From positions 1-7,532 of the forward strand of contig CAJYOV010000331.1 in NCBI GenBank assembly GCA_913776405.1: a stretch of 7,532 nucleotides of DNA. The letters run 5' to 3'. This document shows, in pieces, positions 1 to 6,750 of the stretch. Below the pieces are notes generated by a model. It ran no database searches. It was not told the origin of the DNA and saw only the letters and a program-made list of their open reading frames with translations. The number at the start of each line of letters is the position of its first letter. Position 1 is the stretch's first letter. The position numbers and the translations under genes are program-made. The DNA is from Pseudobdellovibrionaceae bacterium. GTDB lineage: Bacteria > Bdellovibrionota > Bdellovibrionia > Bdellovibrionales > JAMPXM01.

Positions 1-47
1 TTGTGGAAAGATCGAACGCGTGTCAGGTTGAGACCAAAAGGGCTCAT
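1..47 (-). other. possible gene start running off the left edge (very tentative)
   Basis: On the minus strand an ATG at 47-45 opens a frame that stays open to the window edge (about 15 codons, beginning MSPFGLNL). It is preceded, 7 nt upstream, by an AAAAGGG Shine-Dalgarno-like stretch (61-55). It would lie 77 nt downstream of the stop of the 125-1087 gene on the same strand. Fifteen open codons are not significant by chance. The plus strand offers a rival reading: a short tail in frame 2 that stops with TGA at 29-31, just before a stem-loop at 36-61. The two readings conflict and neither is secure. Confidence 0.2.
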
Positions 48-61
48 TTCTAAACCCTTTT
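36..61. terminator. weak stem-loop, possible bidirectional terminator
   Basis: AAAAGGG (36-42) and CCCTTTT (55-61) form a perfect 7 bp inverted repeat around a 12 nt loop, with a short T-run at the 3' arm in either direction. This could end transcription from the minus-strand gene at 125 or from a gene entering from the left on the plus strand. The stem is short and AT-rich and the loop is long. A second small stem (AGAGC 103-107, GCTCT 115-119) lies just after the stop codon of the 125-1087 gene but has no T-run. The right arm of the first stem is also the Shine-Dalgarno candidate of the tentative start at 47. Confidence 0.25.
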
Positions 62-124
62 CGCTATGCAGACCCTATTTGCAAAGCACATGAAGACTCG
101 TTAGAGCAATGTCAGCTCTGAGCG

Positions 125-1087
125 CTAGAGATTAAGTCGCACCTTCAACTGCACGCCGCCAGATGACTCGATCGAGATTTTGTCAGAAGACGCGTCGCCG
201 ACAGAACGGCCAAGCAAGAACTTACGATCAAACTCTTGAGTATAAGCGAGCGACAGAGAACCCTTCGGGCCCAAAAAGGCGCGCACACCGAGCGACGCTT
301 CTTTCTTGTTGTAGATGAGGCGATCCTCGCTGCCTTCGACTAAATTCTGATAAGCGCGCGGGTTCCACGCGACGCCTGAGTAAAGTTGGAGCGGGCCCCA
401 AAAGCGGTACGCAACTTCGACGTTCGAAACGAAGGGCGAAATCACGGAAACGAGCATCCACGGATCTGGGCGCCAAAGGATGAAAGAAAATGGAAGGCCG
501 AGCACGATCGTACTCGTCGGTTTCTTAAACGCGTAAGCGATGCCCGGTAACGGAATGTTATTCAGAAGCGTTCGATTGTTCGAGTAGTTCACAAAGTAGA
601 GCCACGAGTTGCCGTTCTCCGCTGGCTTATCGAGCACGAAGCTCGCCGTTAAAATCGGAGTGCGCCCATTTGAGAAAATCTGAGTGCCGGCGCCGCCGAC
701 CGTAGCATTCACAGCCATCCGACCAGACGTGAGCGTTTTTCGTGTGTAGGCTGCGCCGACTTCACCTGTACCGAATTCTTTCGGTACTGAAACGCCCCGG
801 TCGGCAAAAGCCAATGAGCGGTTCAATACTGTTCGCTGACCTCGCGCCGTAAACGCCCACGTGCTCATTTCACCTCTGTAGATCGGGATCGAGATCGCAG
901 CTCGTTGCTCTTGGATCTCGAGACTCGGTAACGGTCCCGCAGCCGCATACGTCTGCTGCTCGAAGATAAGACCGATCTTCTCAAGGCCCTCCCCGCTTGA
1001 GAAGAAGGCATCTTGCGATCGAGCTAGCGACGAAACAGAAAGCAGAGCGGTCACTAGGATGACTCGATACCAAAATCGGAAATTCAT
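125..1087 (-). CDS. putative outer-membrane beta-barrel protein
   Basis: This is a 320-residue exported protein of unknown function. The N-terminus has a Sec signal peptide: Arg residues near the start, a hydrophobic run at about residues 8-18, then a polar SLARSQ segment with likely cleavage around residues 23-26. The rest is beta-rich, with alternating hydrophobic and polar residues, many aromatic and Gly/Ser-rich strands, and an ending in alternating hydrophobic residues (VQLKVRLNL), all typical of outer-membrane barrels. A central NNIPLPGIAY stretch followed by a GLPFSFI stretch recalls the DUF6268-type barrel proteins, but I cannot confirm this by eye. No catalytic motif or cysteine pair is visible. 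It is divergent from the phosphatase gene across 108 bp and may share regulation with it. GGGG about 7 nt before the ATG is a fair ribosome site. Gene reality is well supported; the barrel call is inference. Confidence 0.8.
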   Translation of the reverse strand: MNFRFWYRVILVTALLSVSSLARSQDAFFSSGEGLEKIGLIFEQQTYAAAGPLPSLEIQEQRAAISIPIYRGEMSTWAFTARGQRTVLNRSLAFADRGVSVPKEFGTGEVGAAYTRKTLTSGRMAVNATVGGAGTQIFSNGRTPILTASFVLDKPAENGNSWLYFVNYSNNRTLLNNIPLPGIAYAFKKPTSTIVLGLPFSFILWRPDPWMLVSVISPFVSNVEVAYRFWGPLQLYSGVAWNPRAYQNLVEGSEDRLIYNKKEASLGVRAFLGPKGSLSLAYTQEFDRKFLLGRSVGDASSDKISIESSGGVQLKVRLNL

Positions 1088-1195
1088 GTTTAGGCCCCGC
1101 CCCTTTCCCGCGACTTAACGGACTTCTAACAGTGTCTGAATTGACAGTCTGCCTCGCCGCGACGCAGCCTGGTAGCATAAATAAAGGAAGGCGCT
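1088..1195. promoter_or_regulatory. divergent intergenic region; strong RBS before the phosphatase gene
   Basis: This spacer must hold the 5' signals of both the barrel-protein gene (leftward) and the phosphatase gene (rightward). AAGGAAGG at 1184-1191 is a strong Shine-Dalgarno sequence 4 nt before the ATG at 1196, and it fixes that start. A perfect TTGACA hexamer sits at 1141-1146, but no good -10 element lies 16-18 bp beyond it, so the rightward promoter is not resolved. On the leftward side the sequence next to the ATG is G-rich (in mRNA sense GGGGCGGGG). No convincing operator repeat was found. Confidence 0.5.
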
Positions 1196-2854
1196 ATGCG
1201 AAAGCCTTTTCTCTCTCGGTTTAAATCGTCAGTTCGATCACTCGTCAAAACGTGCGTCGCGACTCTTATCTTGATGGCGGTCGTGTCTACTTCGCTTTCG
1301 AGAGCGGACGCGCAGCCGACACTCACTCTTGCTCAATTCCAGAAGAAGCCGAAACTCATCGTCGTCATCGTCTTCGATCAATTTCGTGCCGACTACCTGA
1401 CGCGTTTTTCTTCACGTTACTTGCCTGCGCAAAATAAAAACGGCTCGATCGGTGGTTTTCTCTACCTCATGCAGTCGAGTGCTTACTTCCCCGCGGCCAA
1501 ATACGATGTTCTGCAGAACATGACCTGCCCAGGTCACTCGATGATTCTGACAGGTACTTATCCCTACAGAACGGGCATCCCGATTAACGATTGGTACGAC
1601 CGCGAAACGAAGAAGATGCGTTACTGCGTTCAAGACGATCAAGATCAGCTCTCACCGCGTACGATCGTGGGCGACACGGTCGGCGACTCTTTGAAGAATG
1701 CGGGTTATTCGTCGCGCGTCTACGCTCTAGCCTTGAAAGACCGAGCCGCCATCGCGCTGGGTGGCCACCGTTCAAACTTGAGTTTCTGGGTCGACGCGAA
1801 TGGCGACTGGTCGACGAGCTCGTTTTACTCATCCGACCGCGAGCTCCCCAAGTGGTTGAAAGACGTGAACGCAAAACTGCAAAAAACACGGGGCCGAGAA
1901 ATTGAATGGAAAGCTCCGACAGCTGGAACCGGTTTGACCGAGGGCGCGGGCTTCTCGAAAAAAGCGACAGAGGGCTCGTTGGCATCGCTGCTTTTCCCAT
2001 TCGGTGCTGAGATCACGACTGACGCCGCACTCGCCGTGCTCCGCGGCGAGAATCTCGGAAACGGAAAAGCTACGGATCTTTTAGCACTGAGTTATTCGAC
2101 TCACGATTTGATGGGTCACAAAGCCGGCCCGAACTCGCTTGAAATGGAAGAGCTCACCGTCGCGGAAGACCGCGCACTTTCGAGATTGCTAAACGGCGTT
2201 AAAACTCATGTGCAAGGCGGATTAAAAGACGTTGTCTTCGTACTCACGGCCGATCACGGCGTTGGGCCTTCGCCGGAATACGTGAAACAAGCGCGCATTG
2301 AAGCCGGTCGTTTGGTCCCGAAACAATTGATAGACGACGCAAACAAACGTCTCTCAAGAAAATTCGGGCAGCCGAAAGGCGCAGCCGCTTGGATCGTGGC
2401 CGAAGACTCACTCAACTTTTATTTCGATCCAGATGCTTTGAAGGCAGACGGCATCGACCGCGCTGCCCTTGAACTCGAAGCGAAGCGTTACTTCGAGACG
2501 GTAGAAGGTGTAAACCGCGTCTTTACGAGAACCGAGTACGAACAAAACCGTTTGCCGCCCGGCGAGTTCGAACGCCAGATAAAGAAATCCTATTACCCAT
2601 CGCGAAGTGGCGACGTCGTCATCATCCCGAAACCATTTTGGCTCGACAGCACGACAGTAGCGTCACATCTGACCGGCTACAGTTACGATCGTAGCGCACC
2701 ACTTTTAATCGCAGGGCCGAACATTCAAGCAGGCGTCTATGCGACGCCTGCCGACATCGTTGATCTCGCGCCTACGCTTTCGTTTATGACCGGCACTGTC
2801 GCGCCATCACAGAGCGAAGGTCGCATCCTCTCAGAGATTTTTAGAGCGAAATAA
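1196..2854 (+). CDS. exported PafA-type alkaline phosphatase (phosphate monoesterase)
   Basis: This 552-residue protein belongs to the alkaline phosphatase/nucleotide pyrophosphatase superfamily and probably releases phosphate from organic phosphomonoesters in the periplasm. An N-terminal signal sequence (hydrophobic residues about 20-33, likely cleavage near the ADAQ at 37-40) precedes the catalytic domain. Both zinc sites can be traced by motif: D61 (FDQFRADY), nucleophile T110 (NMTCPGH), D353 and H354 (TADHG) for one metal, and D304, H308 (HDLMGH) and H491 (SHLTGYSYD) for the other. N131 in PINDWYD and K181/R183 in LKDR match the Asn and Lys-x-Arg residues that bind the substrate phosphate in PafA-type monoesterases; diesterase relatives (NPP type) lack the Lys-x-Arg. 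The length is typical of the family. It is divergent from the barrel gene and convergent with the bufferin-type operon, whose last gene it overlaps by 24 bp. A functional link to that operon is not shown. The family call is firm; substrate preference is inferred from the residues. Confidence 0.92.
   Translation: MRKPFLSRFKSSVRSLVKTCVATLILMAVVSTSLSRADAQPTLTLAQFQKKPKLIVVIVFDQFRADYLTRFSSRYLPAQNKNGSIGGFLYLMQSSAYFPAAKYDVLQNMTCPGHSMILTGTYPYRTGIPINDWYDRETKKMRYCVQDDQDQLSPRTIVGDTVGDSLKNAGYSSRVYALALKDRAAIALGGHRSNLSFWVDANGDWSTSSFYSSDRELPKWLKDVNAKLQKTRGREIEWKAPTAGTGLTEGAGFSKKATEGSLASLLFPFGAEITTDAALAVLRGENLGNGKATDLLALSYSTHDLMGHKAGPNSLEMEELTVAEDRALSRLLNGVKTHVQGGLKDVVFVLTADHGVGPSPEYVKQARIEAGRLVPKQLIDDANKRLSRKFGQPKGAAAWIVAEDSLNFYFDPDALKADGIDRAALELEAKRYFETVEGVNRVFTRTEYEQNRLPPGEFERQIKKSYYPSRSGDVVIIPKPFWLDSTTVASHLTGYSYDRSAPLLIAGPNIQAGVYATPADIVDLAPTLSFMTGTVAPSQSEGRILSEIFRAK
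2729..2751. repeat. perfect 9 bp inverted repeat inside the phosphatase gene
   Basis: GCAGGCGTC (2729-2737) and GACGCCTGC (2743-2751) pair perfectly around a 5 nt loop, giving a GC-rich hairpin within codons for residues about 512-519. Read on the minus strand it lies about 80 nt past the stop of the DoxX gene (2831) and is followed by a TTGAAT stretch rather than a clean T-run. It could act as a 3' boundary or weak terminator for the minus-strand operon, or be a coincidence of coding sequence. Confidence 0.4.
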
Positions 2855-3280
2855 AACTCGATCGAGCGACACCGCGCCCGCACCGAAGAAGACGAGCCAC
2901 ATAAGACCTAACAGCAGCGTCGTTTCCGAAAGGCCAGCGAAGTCGCCGAAACTCGAAATATCGGCTCTCTTGGCGGTCACGATTGCTACGGCCATTGTCG
3001 CACAGAGCGGGATCGCCGCCAGGCGAGTGAAGAGACCAAGAATCAGAAGAATGCCTCCGACAAGCTCTACGCCAGAAACGAAGGGGGCTTGCAAATTCGC
3101 GTAAGGAATTCCGAGAGTTTGAAAATACTCTGTCACTCCCGCTAAATTGTGCATCTTGCCCCAGCCAGATTCTGCGAAGACCCAACCGATCAGGATTCGA
3201 GTCGCAAGCGCCGGCGCCCAAGAAAGTTTCGAGGTGACGTTTAAAAACGCGCGTTGCCAAGAGCGAATCATCTGATTCAT
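2831..3280 (-). CDS. DoxX-family membrane protein, last gene of the bufferin-type operon
   Basis: This 149-residue integral inner-membrane protein has about four hydrophobic segments (residues roughly 24-40, 66-84, 88-105 and 118-138). Family features are the SGWGKMHN stretch near residues 38-45, the FVSGVELVGGILLILGLFTR block at 67-86, and the short GAGAVSLD tail motif. DoxX-family proteins are the usual terminal gene in bufferin/gig-type operons beside DUF692 and DUF2063 genes, where they are thought to help with redox chemistry or membrane handling of the product; the exact role is unsettled. The ATG overlaps the TGA of the preceding DUF255 gene by 4 nt (ATGA, 3277-3280), and its own ribosome site is weak, so translational coupling is likely. 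Its 3' end overlaps the convergent phosphatase gene by 24 bp, leaving no room for a terminator between the two. Only one cysteine (C93) is present. Confidence 0.88.
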   Translation of the reverse strand: MNQMIRSWQRAFLNVTSKLSWAPALATRILIGWVFAESGWGKMHNLAGVTEYFQTLGIPYANLQAPFVSGVELVGGILLILGLFTRLAAIPLCATMAVAIVTAKRADISSFGDFAGLSETTLLLGLMWLVFFGAGAVSLDRVLFRSKNL

Positions 3281-5100
3281 TTTGAAAGTGCCCCAATTCT
3301 TTTTTGAACGTCTGAGAGTTCAAACGCGGGTAACGAGCATCTGCTTTCCGTGCAGGTAAACACGGCGGCCCGTGAAAGTTCGGGATAAGTCACGTCGTTT
3401 GCAGGTAGCGGGCCCTCGGCTCGGTCCCACCAATCGACTCTTTGATAGAAGAGTGGGAATCTAAGTGCGCCCAACCAGAGGTCGCGTGCTTTTAAATCGG
3501 ATTTTGGTGCCACGAGGGCGATATGCACAGGCGCAGTTTCGACTTCGCTTGCAACTTGCAGGAGACCGGCGGTGATGTAGTAGTCATCCGCAATATCAGG
3601 AATCGTTAGAAATTTGAGCGCGTGCTTTGCGATCTCTTGATGTTTTATGTCGCCGGAGTACCTGAACAGCAGATTTGCGAAACGGGCCACCTGCAGATTT
3701 TCCTCGCCCATCGGTTTTGTCGCCAAACCCGTCGTCACGGCCGCGTTGTAACCCGCTTTTCCGTTTTTGAACTTCGAATCCAGAAATGCTGCAGCCTTCA
3801 CCGCATCCTGATAGAAATGCCTCTCCCCTGTGACTTGATAGAGTTTCAGAAACGCAAGTCCCATGGCGACAGTGTCACCGAGATACGGGCCCGCCGAGTC
3901 TTTTTCGCCGTGACTGAACCCGCCACCGCTCAACGCTCGATGGGAACCAATCCAGATTGCAGATTTTTTTGCGCGCTCGAGGTACAGAGAGTCGCCGCTT
4001 GCCGCATAGAGCGAAGTCAGAGCTGAAATCATCCACCCATTTTCACGCGCGTAAATGTGCTTATCGACCGACGGAACGCCGAGCTTGCGTCGTTCTTCAT
4101 CATTGAGACTAAAATAACGCTCTGAATGTTGGCCCGGGATGAGATCGGCATCTTGACTCGTATAGAACGCACCCTCTGGCGATGTGAGAAACTCGTTGAT
4201 GTAGTCTGCCGTCTTCTTAGACGCAGTTAAGTAGCGTGGTGAGTTCAAAACGAGAGAAGCTTGGGCATAGATGCGGATGTTGTCGGCTTGGACCGACATG
4301 ATCTTTTCAAAGTGGGGCTCATTCCAAACACGACCCGTCGAGTATTGGTAAACCCCACCCCAGATCGGGTCGTGAAGCTTCAAATTCTGATCGAGTGTTT
4401 GCTTCAACCACTTTGTAGCGCGCTTTTCGCCGTGAAGTGCACGTGACAAAAACAAATCTGCGAAGCCAGCATCTACAAATTTGTGGCTGACATCCCAACT
4501 CCCCTGCTTCTGATCGTAGCGAGTCAGAACTTCAGTTTCTAATTTCTCTCGGAACTCATTGGAGAGCGACGGATTGAGCACCGCAGGCGTCGCTACGGAC
4601 TCCTCTTCCATCGGTTTTGGATTTACGACGAGTGTTCTTAAGAGTTCCACCATTTGATCGGGCGCAATGTAACCGCTCTTCTTTGCGATCTCCTGCCCAT
4701 CGGAATTAAAAAGGATCGTTGCGGGCCAACCGTAATCTTCATATCGAGCGGCCAGATCGGGCCGCGAATCTTGATCGACATGCGTCGCGATAAAATGCTG
4801 ATTCAAAAGGGCCGCAACTCGTGGGTCCGCGTAGGTCTTTTCATCCATGACGTGGCACCAGTGGCACCAAATCGCCTTTAGATCGAGAAGTACGAGCTTC
4901 TTTTCTTTGCGCGCGCGATCGAACACGCGGTCGTCCCATGGTTGCCACTGAATTAGCGCGTGATCTTGGTTCGGTGACGCTGCGGCACCACCTTTTGCTA
5001 CCTCTTCACTCGCGGCTCGTTTTGAGCTGCAGGCGCTGATGCCGACAGAAACACTCAAGACCAAAATGGAGACAACGAAGTTTCGTGACGCAAGGTTCAT
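3277..5100 (-). CDS. DUF255 thioredoxin-domain lipoprotein (YyaL/SPATA20-like)
   Basis: This 607-residue protein has a lipoprotein signal: a hydrophobic stretch at residues 8-22 ending in a lipobox ISAC with lipidated C24, followed by Ser, so outer-membrane anchoring facing the periplasm is likely. Residues about 47-155 form the DUF255 thioredoxin-like domain. WCHWCHVM at 78-85 holds the active-site pair C79-x-x-C82, and GWPATILF at 124-131 supplies the cis-Pro region. Residues about 175-520 form the helical six-hairpin glycosidase-like region usual in this family (NGWMISALTSLYAASGD, GPYLGDTVAMGLAFLKLY). A second cysteine pair, C583 and C588, sits near the C-terminus. The family usually runs about 600-700 residues and its biochemical role is poorly known; many members lack an export signal. 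Here it lies between the DUF2063 gene (13 nt away) and the DoxX gene (4 nt overlap), so it is clearly co-transcribed. I infer a periplasmic thiol-redox task on the exported cysteine peptide. Family call firm; role inferred. Confidence 0.9.
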   Translation of the reverse strand: MNLASRNFVVSILVLSVSVGISACSSKRAASEEVAKGGAAASPNQDHALIQWQPWDDRVFDRARKEKKLVLLDLKAIWCHWCHVMDEKTYADPRVAALLNQHFIATHVDQDSRPDLAARYEDYGWPATILFNSDGQEIAKKSGYIAPDQMVELLRTLVVNPKPMEEESVATPAVLNPSLSNEFREKLETEVLTRYDQKQGSWDVSHKFVDAGFADLFLSRALHGEKRATKWLKQTLDQNLKLHDPIWGGVYQYSTGRVWNEPHFEKIMSVQADNIRIYAQASLVLNSPRYLTASKKTADYINEFLTSPEGAFYTSQDADLIPGQHSERYFSLNDEERRKLGVPSVDKHIYARENGWMISALTSLYAASGDSLYLERAKKSAIWIGSHRALSGGGFSHGEKDSAGPYLGDTVAMGLAFLKLYQVTGERHFYQDAVKAAAFLDSKFKNGKAGYNAAVTTGLATKPMGEENLQVARFANLLFRYSGDIKHQEIAKHALKFLTIPDIADDYYITAGLLQVASEVETAPVHIALVAPKSDLKARDLWLGALRFPLFYQRVDWWDRAEGPLPANDVTYPELSRAAVFTCTESRCSLPAFELSDVQKRIGALSK

Positions 5101-5112
5101 GGTGAGCTCACC
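5101..5112. promoter_or_regulatory. 12 bp perfect palindrome over the ribosome site of the DUF255 gene
   Basis: GGTGAGCTCACC reads the same on both strands and fills nearly all of the 13 nt between the DUF2063 stop codon (5116-5114) and the DUF255 start codon (5100-5098). On the minus-strand message it follows AAA, so AAAGGTGA serves as the Shine-Dalgarno sequence. The message could fold GGUG-AGCU-CACC into a 4 bp hairpin that hides the ribosome site beside the AUG. This would make translation of the DUF255 protein depend on ribosomes finishing the upstream gene. It could equally be a chance palindrome (it contains a SacI-type GAGCTC). Confidence 0.45.
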
Positions 5113-5113
5113 T

Positions 5114-5890
5114 TTACTTGAGGCGTGGATGAATCAGACCTTCAGAGGCAGCTTCGGAGAGCCACACAAGCCAATTCGTCTCTTGAAACTCTTGGGCGAG
5201 TTCTCCGAGAGTTGCCTTGTTGGCAATTTGTCTTAGAAATTCGAATTCATCAGCCGCAACACTTCTTGAGGTTGGTGTGAAGCCATCGCGGTAAACAACG
5301 ACAAACGAATCGATCAAGTCGGGGTTTGAGCCAAACTCAACATCAGGGTCAAAAACATTCCACTTTGATTCGATCAAAGTGACGGAAGGCTGAAGATCAA
5401 AGCTTAAGGCTTCAAGTTTCTCTTCATCAAAGGTTTGGAGTTCAGCGACGTTCCACACGTCGACGTCTCGCGCGCTAAGAGCTTTGTAAAGAGCCTTCTC
5501 GAAAAGGGCGATGTCCGCAAGCCATTTGGGAACCTGGAGCTTCTCACTTAAGAAGGCTGGGAACGCGTCACCGGCTCTCGCGAGCGTGAATGACTGAGAT
5601 GGAGATTGCGCGAAGTAGTCTCGAAGGAGCGCTTCCCATTCTCCGCTTTTAAATCTTGCTCTCACTTTCGGAAAGTCTTCCGCAAGACTTTCTTCAAGTC
5701 TCATGAACCAGGCGTCAACATACACATCAAGTCGATCTTTCGCGCTGATTGTTTGACCTGCGAGATCGATCCACGATTCGGCCAAAGCGTTCTCGCGGCT
5801 GGATGCTGAACCGTTGATGACAGACGACAACGTTTTTTGAAGTTCAGCCAGCGTCGGGCCGACAGGTTTTCCGTTCGGGGCAGCGCTCAT
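5114..5890 (-). CDS. bufC: DUF2063-type partner of the MNIO enzyme (HvfC/BufC-like)
   Basis: This 258-residue cytoplasmic protein is of the kind always paired with DUF692 enzymes. The N-terminal helical DUF2063 domain (about residues 14-140) shows the expected pattern: LQKTLSSVI near 18-25, RLDVYVDAWFMRLEESLAEDFPKV across 53-76 (the R...VY...R...L..DFP signature), then a YF..SPS..FTLARAGDAFPAFL block and a LADIALFEKAL helix at 124-134. The C-terminal part (about 165-258) carries LQPSVTLIESKWNVF and a compact helical end that may form the peptide-binding module. In studied systems this partner brings the leader of the precursor to the MNIO enzyme. Its ATG overlaps the TGA of the DUF692 gene by 4 nt and has a good ribosome site (AAGGTGG) inside that gene. 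The old 'putative DNA-binding' label of this family is probably misleading here. The symbol follows bufferin naming by context and family. Confidence 0.88.
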   Translation of the reverse strand: MSAAPNGKPVGPTLAELQKTLSSVINGSASSRENALAESWIDLAGQTISAKDRLDVYVDAWFMRLEESLAEDFPKVRARFKSGEWEALLRDYFAQSPSQSFTLARAGDAFPAFLSEKLQVPKWLADIALFEKALYKALSARDVDVWNVAELQTFDEEKLEALSFDLQPSVTLIESKWNVFDPDVEFGSNPDLIDSFVVVYRDGFTPTSRSVAADEFEFLRQIANKATLGELAQEFQETNWLVWLSEAASEGLIHPRLK

Positions 5891-6741
5891 AAAGCCACCT
5901 TCTTGCGAATGCGTTCGGCCTTCATCACTTCTTCTTCAAGACGTTCGTAGCTCGGAATATCGGCATCCCATTCCACCATCGTGGAGACCGGCCCCACGAG
6001 ACTTACAGTCTCTTCGTATAGAGCCCACACGTCATCACAGACGGGAGCGTCGTGCGTATCAATCAGAAAACGTTCGCCCCCTTCTTCTCGTTCCGAATGC
6101 CCGGCCAAATGAATCTGGCCGATCCGCTCTGTCGGAATCGCTCGAACATAGTCAAGAGGGTCGAAATTATGATTGATCGAACTCACGTAGACGTTATTCA
6201 CATCGAGTAAGAGCCCACAGTCGGCTTTGACCAAAAGCTCTTTTAAGAACTCCCATTCCGTCATCTCGGAATGCTTGAACGACACGTAGCTCGATACATT
6301 CTCGAGCAAAATGCGTCGGCCCAAGAACTCTTGCACTTGAAGAATTCGCGCCGCGATGTGGTCGATCGCTTCTTGCGTGAATGGCACAGGCATTAAGTCA
6401 TGAAGGTTCTCGCCCGCAAAACCTGTCCAACAGCAGTGATCGGAAATCAAGGCTGGCTCGACACGTTCAACGAGAGTTTTGAGTCGCTTCAGGTACTCAG
6501 GGTTAAGAGGATCGACAGATGCAACCGAGAGTGAGACCCCGTGGAGAGCCACGGGTTTGTCTCTTCGAATTTCACTTAAAATGTGAATCGGGCGTCCACC
6601 GTCTTCCATGTAGTTCTCAGACAACGCCTCGAACCAATGAACGTTTGATCGCCCCTCACGTATAGCCGCGTAGTGAGGGACTCGAAGACCTAGACCGATA
6701 CCAAGGTCTGGGAAGAGTCTAAGTTGCTTCGAGTCACGCAT
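5887..6741 (-). CDS. bufB: MNIO/DUF692 multinuclear iron oxidative enzyme (bufferin maturase type)
   Basis: This 284-residue TIM-barrel enzyme belongs to the MNIO family (DUF692, related to MbnB, TglH and HvfB), which uses two or three iron ions and oxygen to modify cysteines of a peptide precursor. Family motifs in order are GIGLGLR (14-20), WFEALSENYM (36-45), LHGVSLS with H67, SDHCCW with D101/H102, LENVSSYVSF with E147, LLLDVNNVYVS with D180 and N182/N183, H191, QIHLAGHSE with H211 and H215, IDTHDAPV with D228/H230, and VEWD with E257/D259. These supply the expected His, Asp, Glu and Asn metal ligands, so the active site looks intact. The length is normal. It begins 9 nt after the stop of the precursor gene, with a weak ribosome site (AGAAGTAAG), and overlaps the partner gene by 4 nt. 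The likely substrate is the 84-residue cysteine peptide encoded just upstream. The exact modification (thiooxazole in characterised bufferins) is inferred from relatives. Confidence 0.93.
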   Translation of the reverse strand: MRDSKQLRLFPDLGIGLGLRVPHYAAIREGRSNVHWFEALSENYMEDGGRPIHILSEIRRDKPVALHGVSLSVASVDPLNPEYLKRLKTLVERVEPALISDHCCWTGFAGENLHDLMPVPFTQEAIDHIAARILQVQEFLGRRILLENVSSYVSFKHSEMTEWEFLKELLVKADCGLLLDVNNVYVSSINHNFDPLDYVRAIPTERIGQIHLAGHSEREEGGERFLIDTHDAPVCDDVWALYEETVSLVGPVSTMVEWDADIPSYERLEEEVMKAERIRKKVAL

Positions 6742-6750
6742 ATCGACAGC

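Noticed and set aside
1141..1146. Perfect TTGACA as the -35 of a promoter for the phosphatase gene
   Set aside because: No acceptable -10 hexamer lies 16-18 bp downstream. The nearest AT-rich hexamers are over 25 bp away and too close to the start codon.
1584..2000. Minus-strand 138-residue frame and a plus-strand 104-residue frame (1591-1905) within the phosphatase gene
   Set aside because: Both are Arg/Ser/Pro-rich out-of-frame readings of a gene whose own frame has a full set of catalytic motifs across the same bases.
2841..3323. Minus-strand 160-residue frame overlapping the DoxX gene
   Set aside because: The DoxX frame has membrane segments, family motifs and an ATGA overlap with its upstream neighbour. 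The other frame reads as Arg/Ser-rich noise and runs into the end of the DUF255 gene.
3622..4026. Plus-strand 134-residue frame inside the DUF255 gene
   Set aside because: It is antisense to a continuous family-matching domain region, with no recognisable domain of its own.
5114..5890. DNA-binding regulator, from the old 'putative DNA-binding domain' label of DUF2063
   Set aside because: Its fixed position directly after the DUF692 gene with a 4 nt overlap fits the peptide-recruiting partner role known for MNIO systems. No helix-turn-helix is evident.
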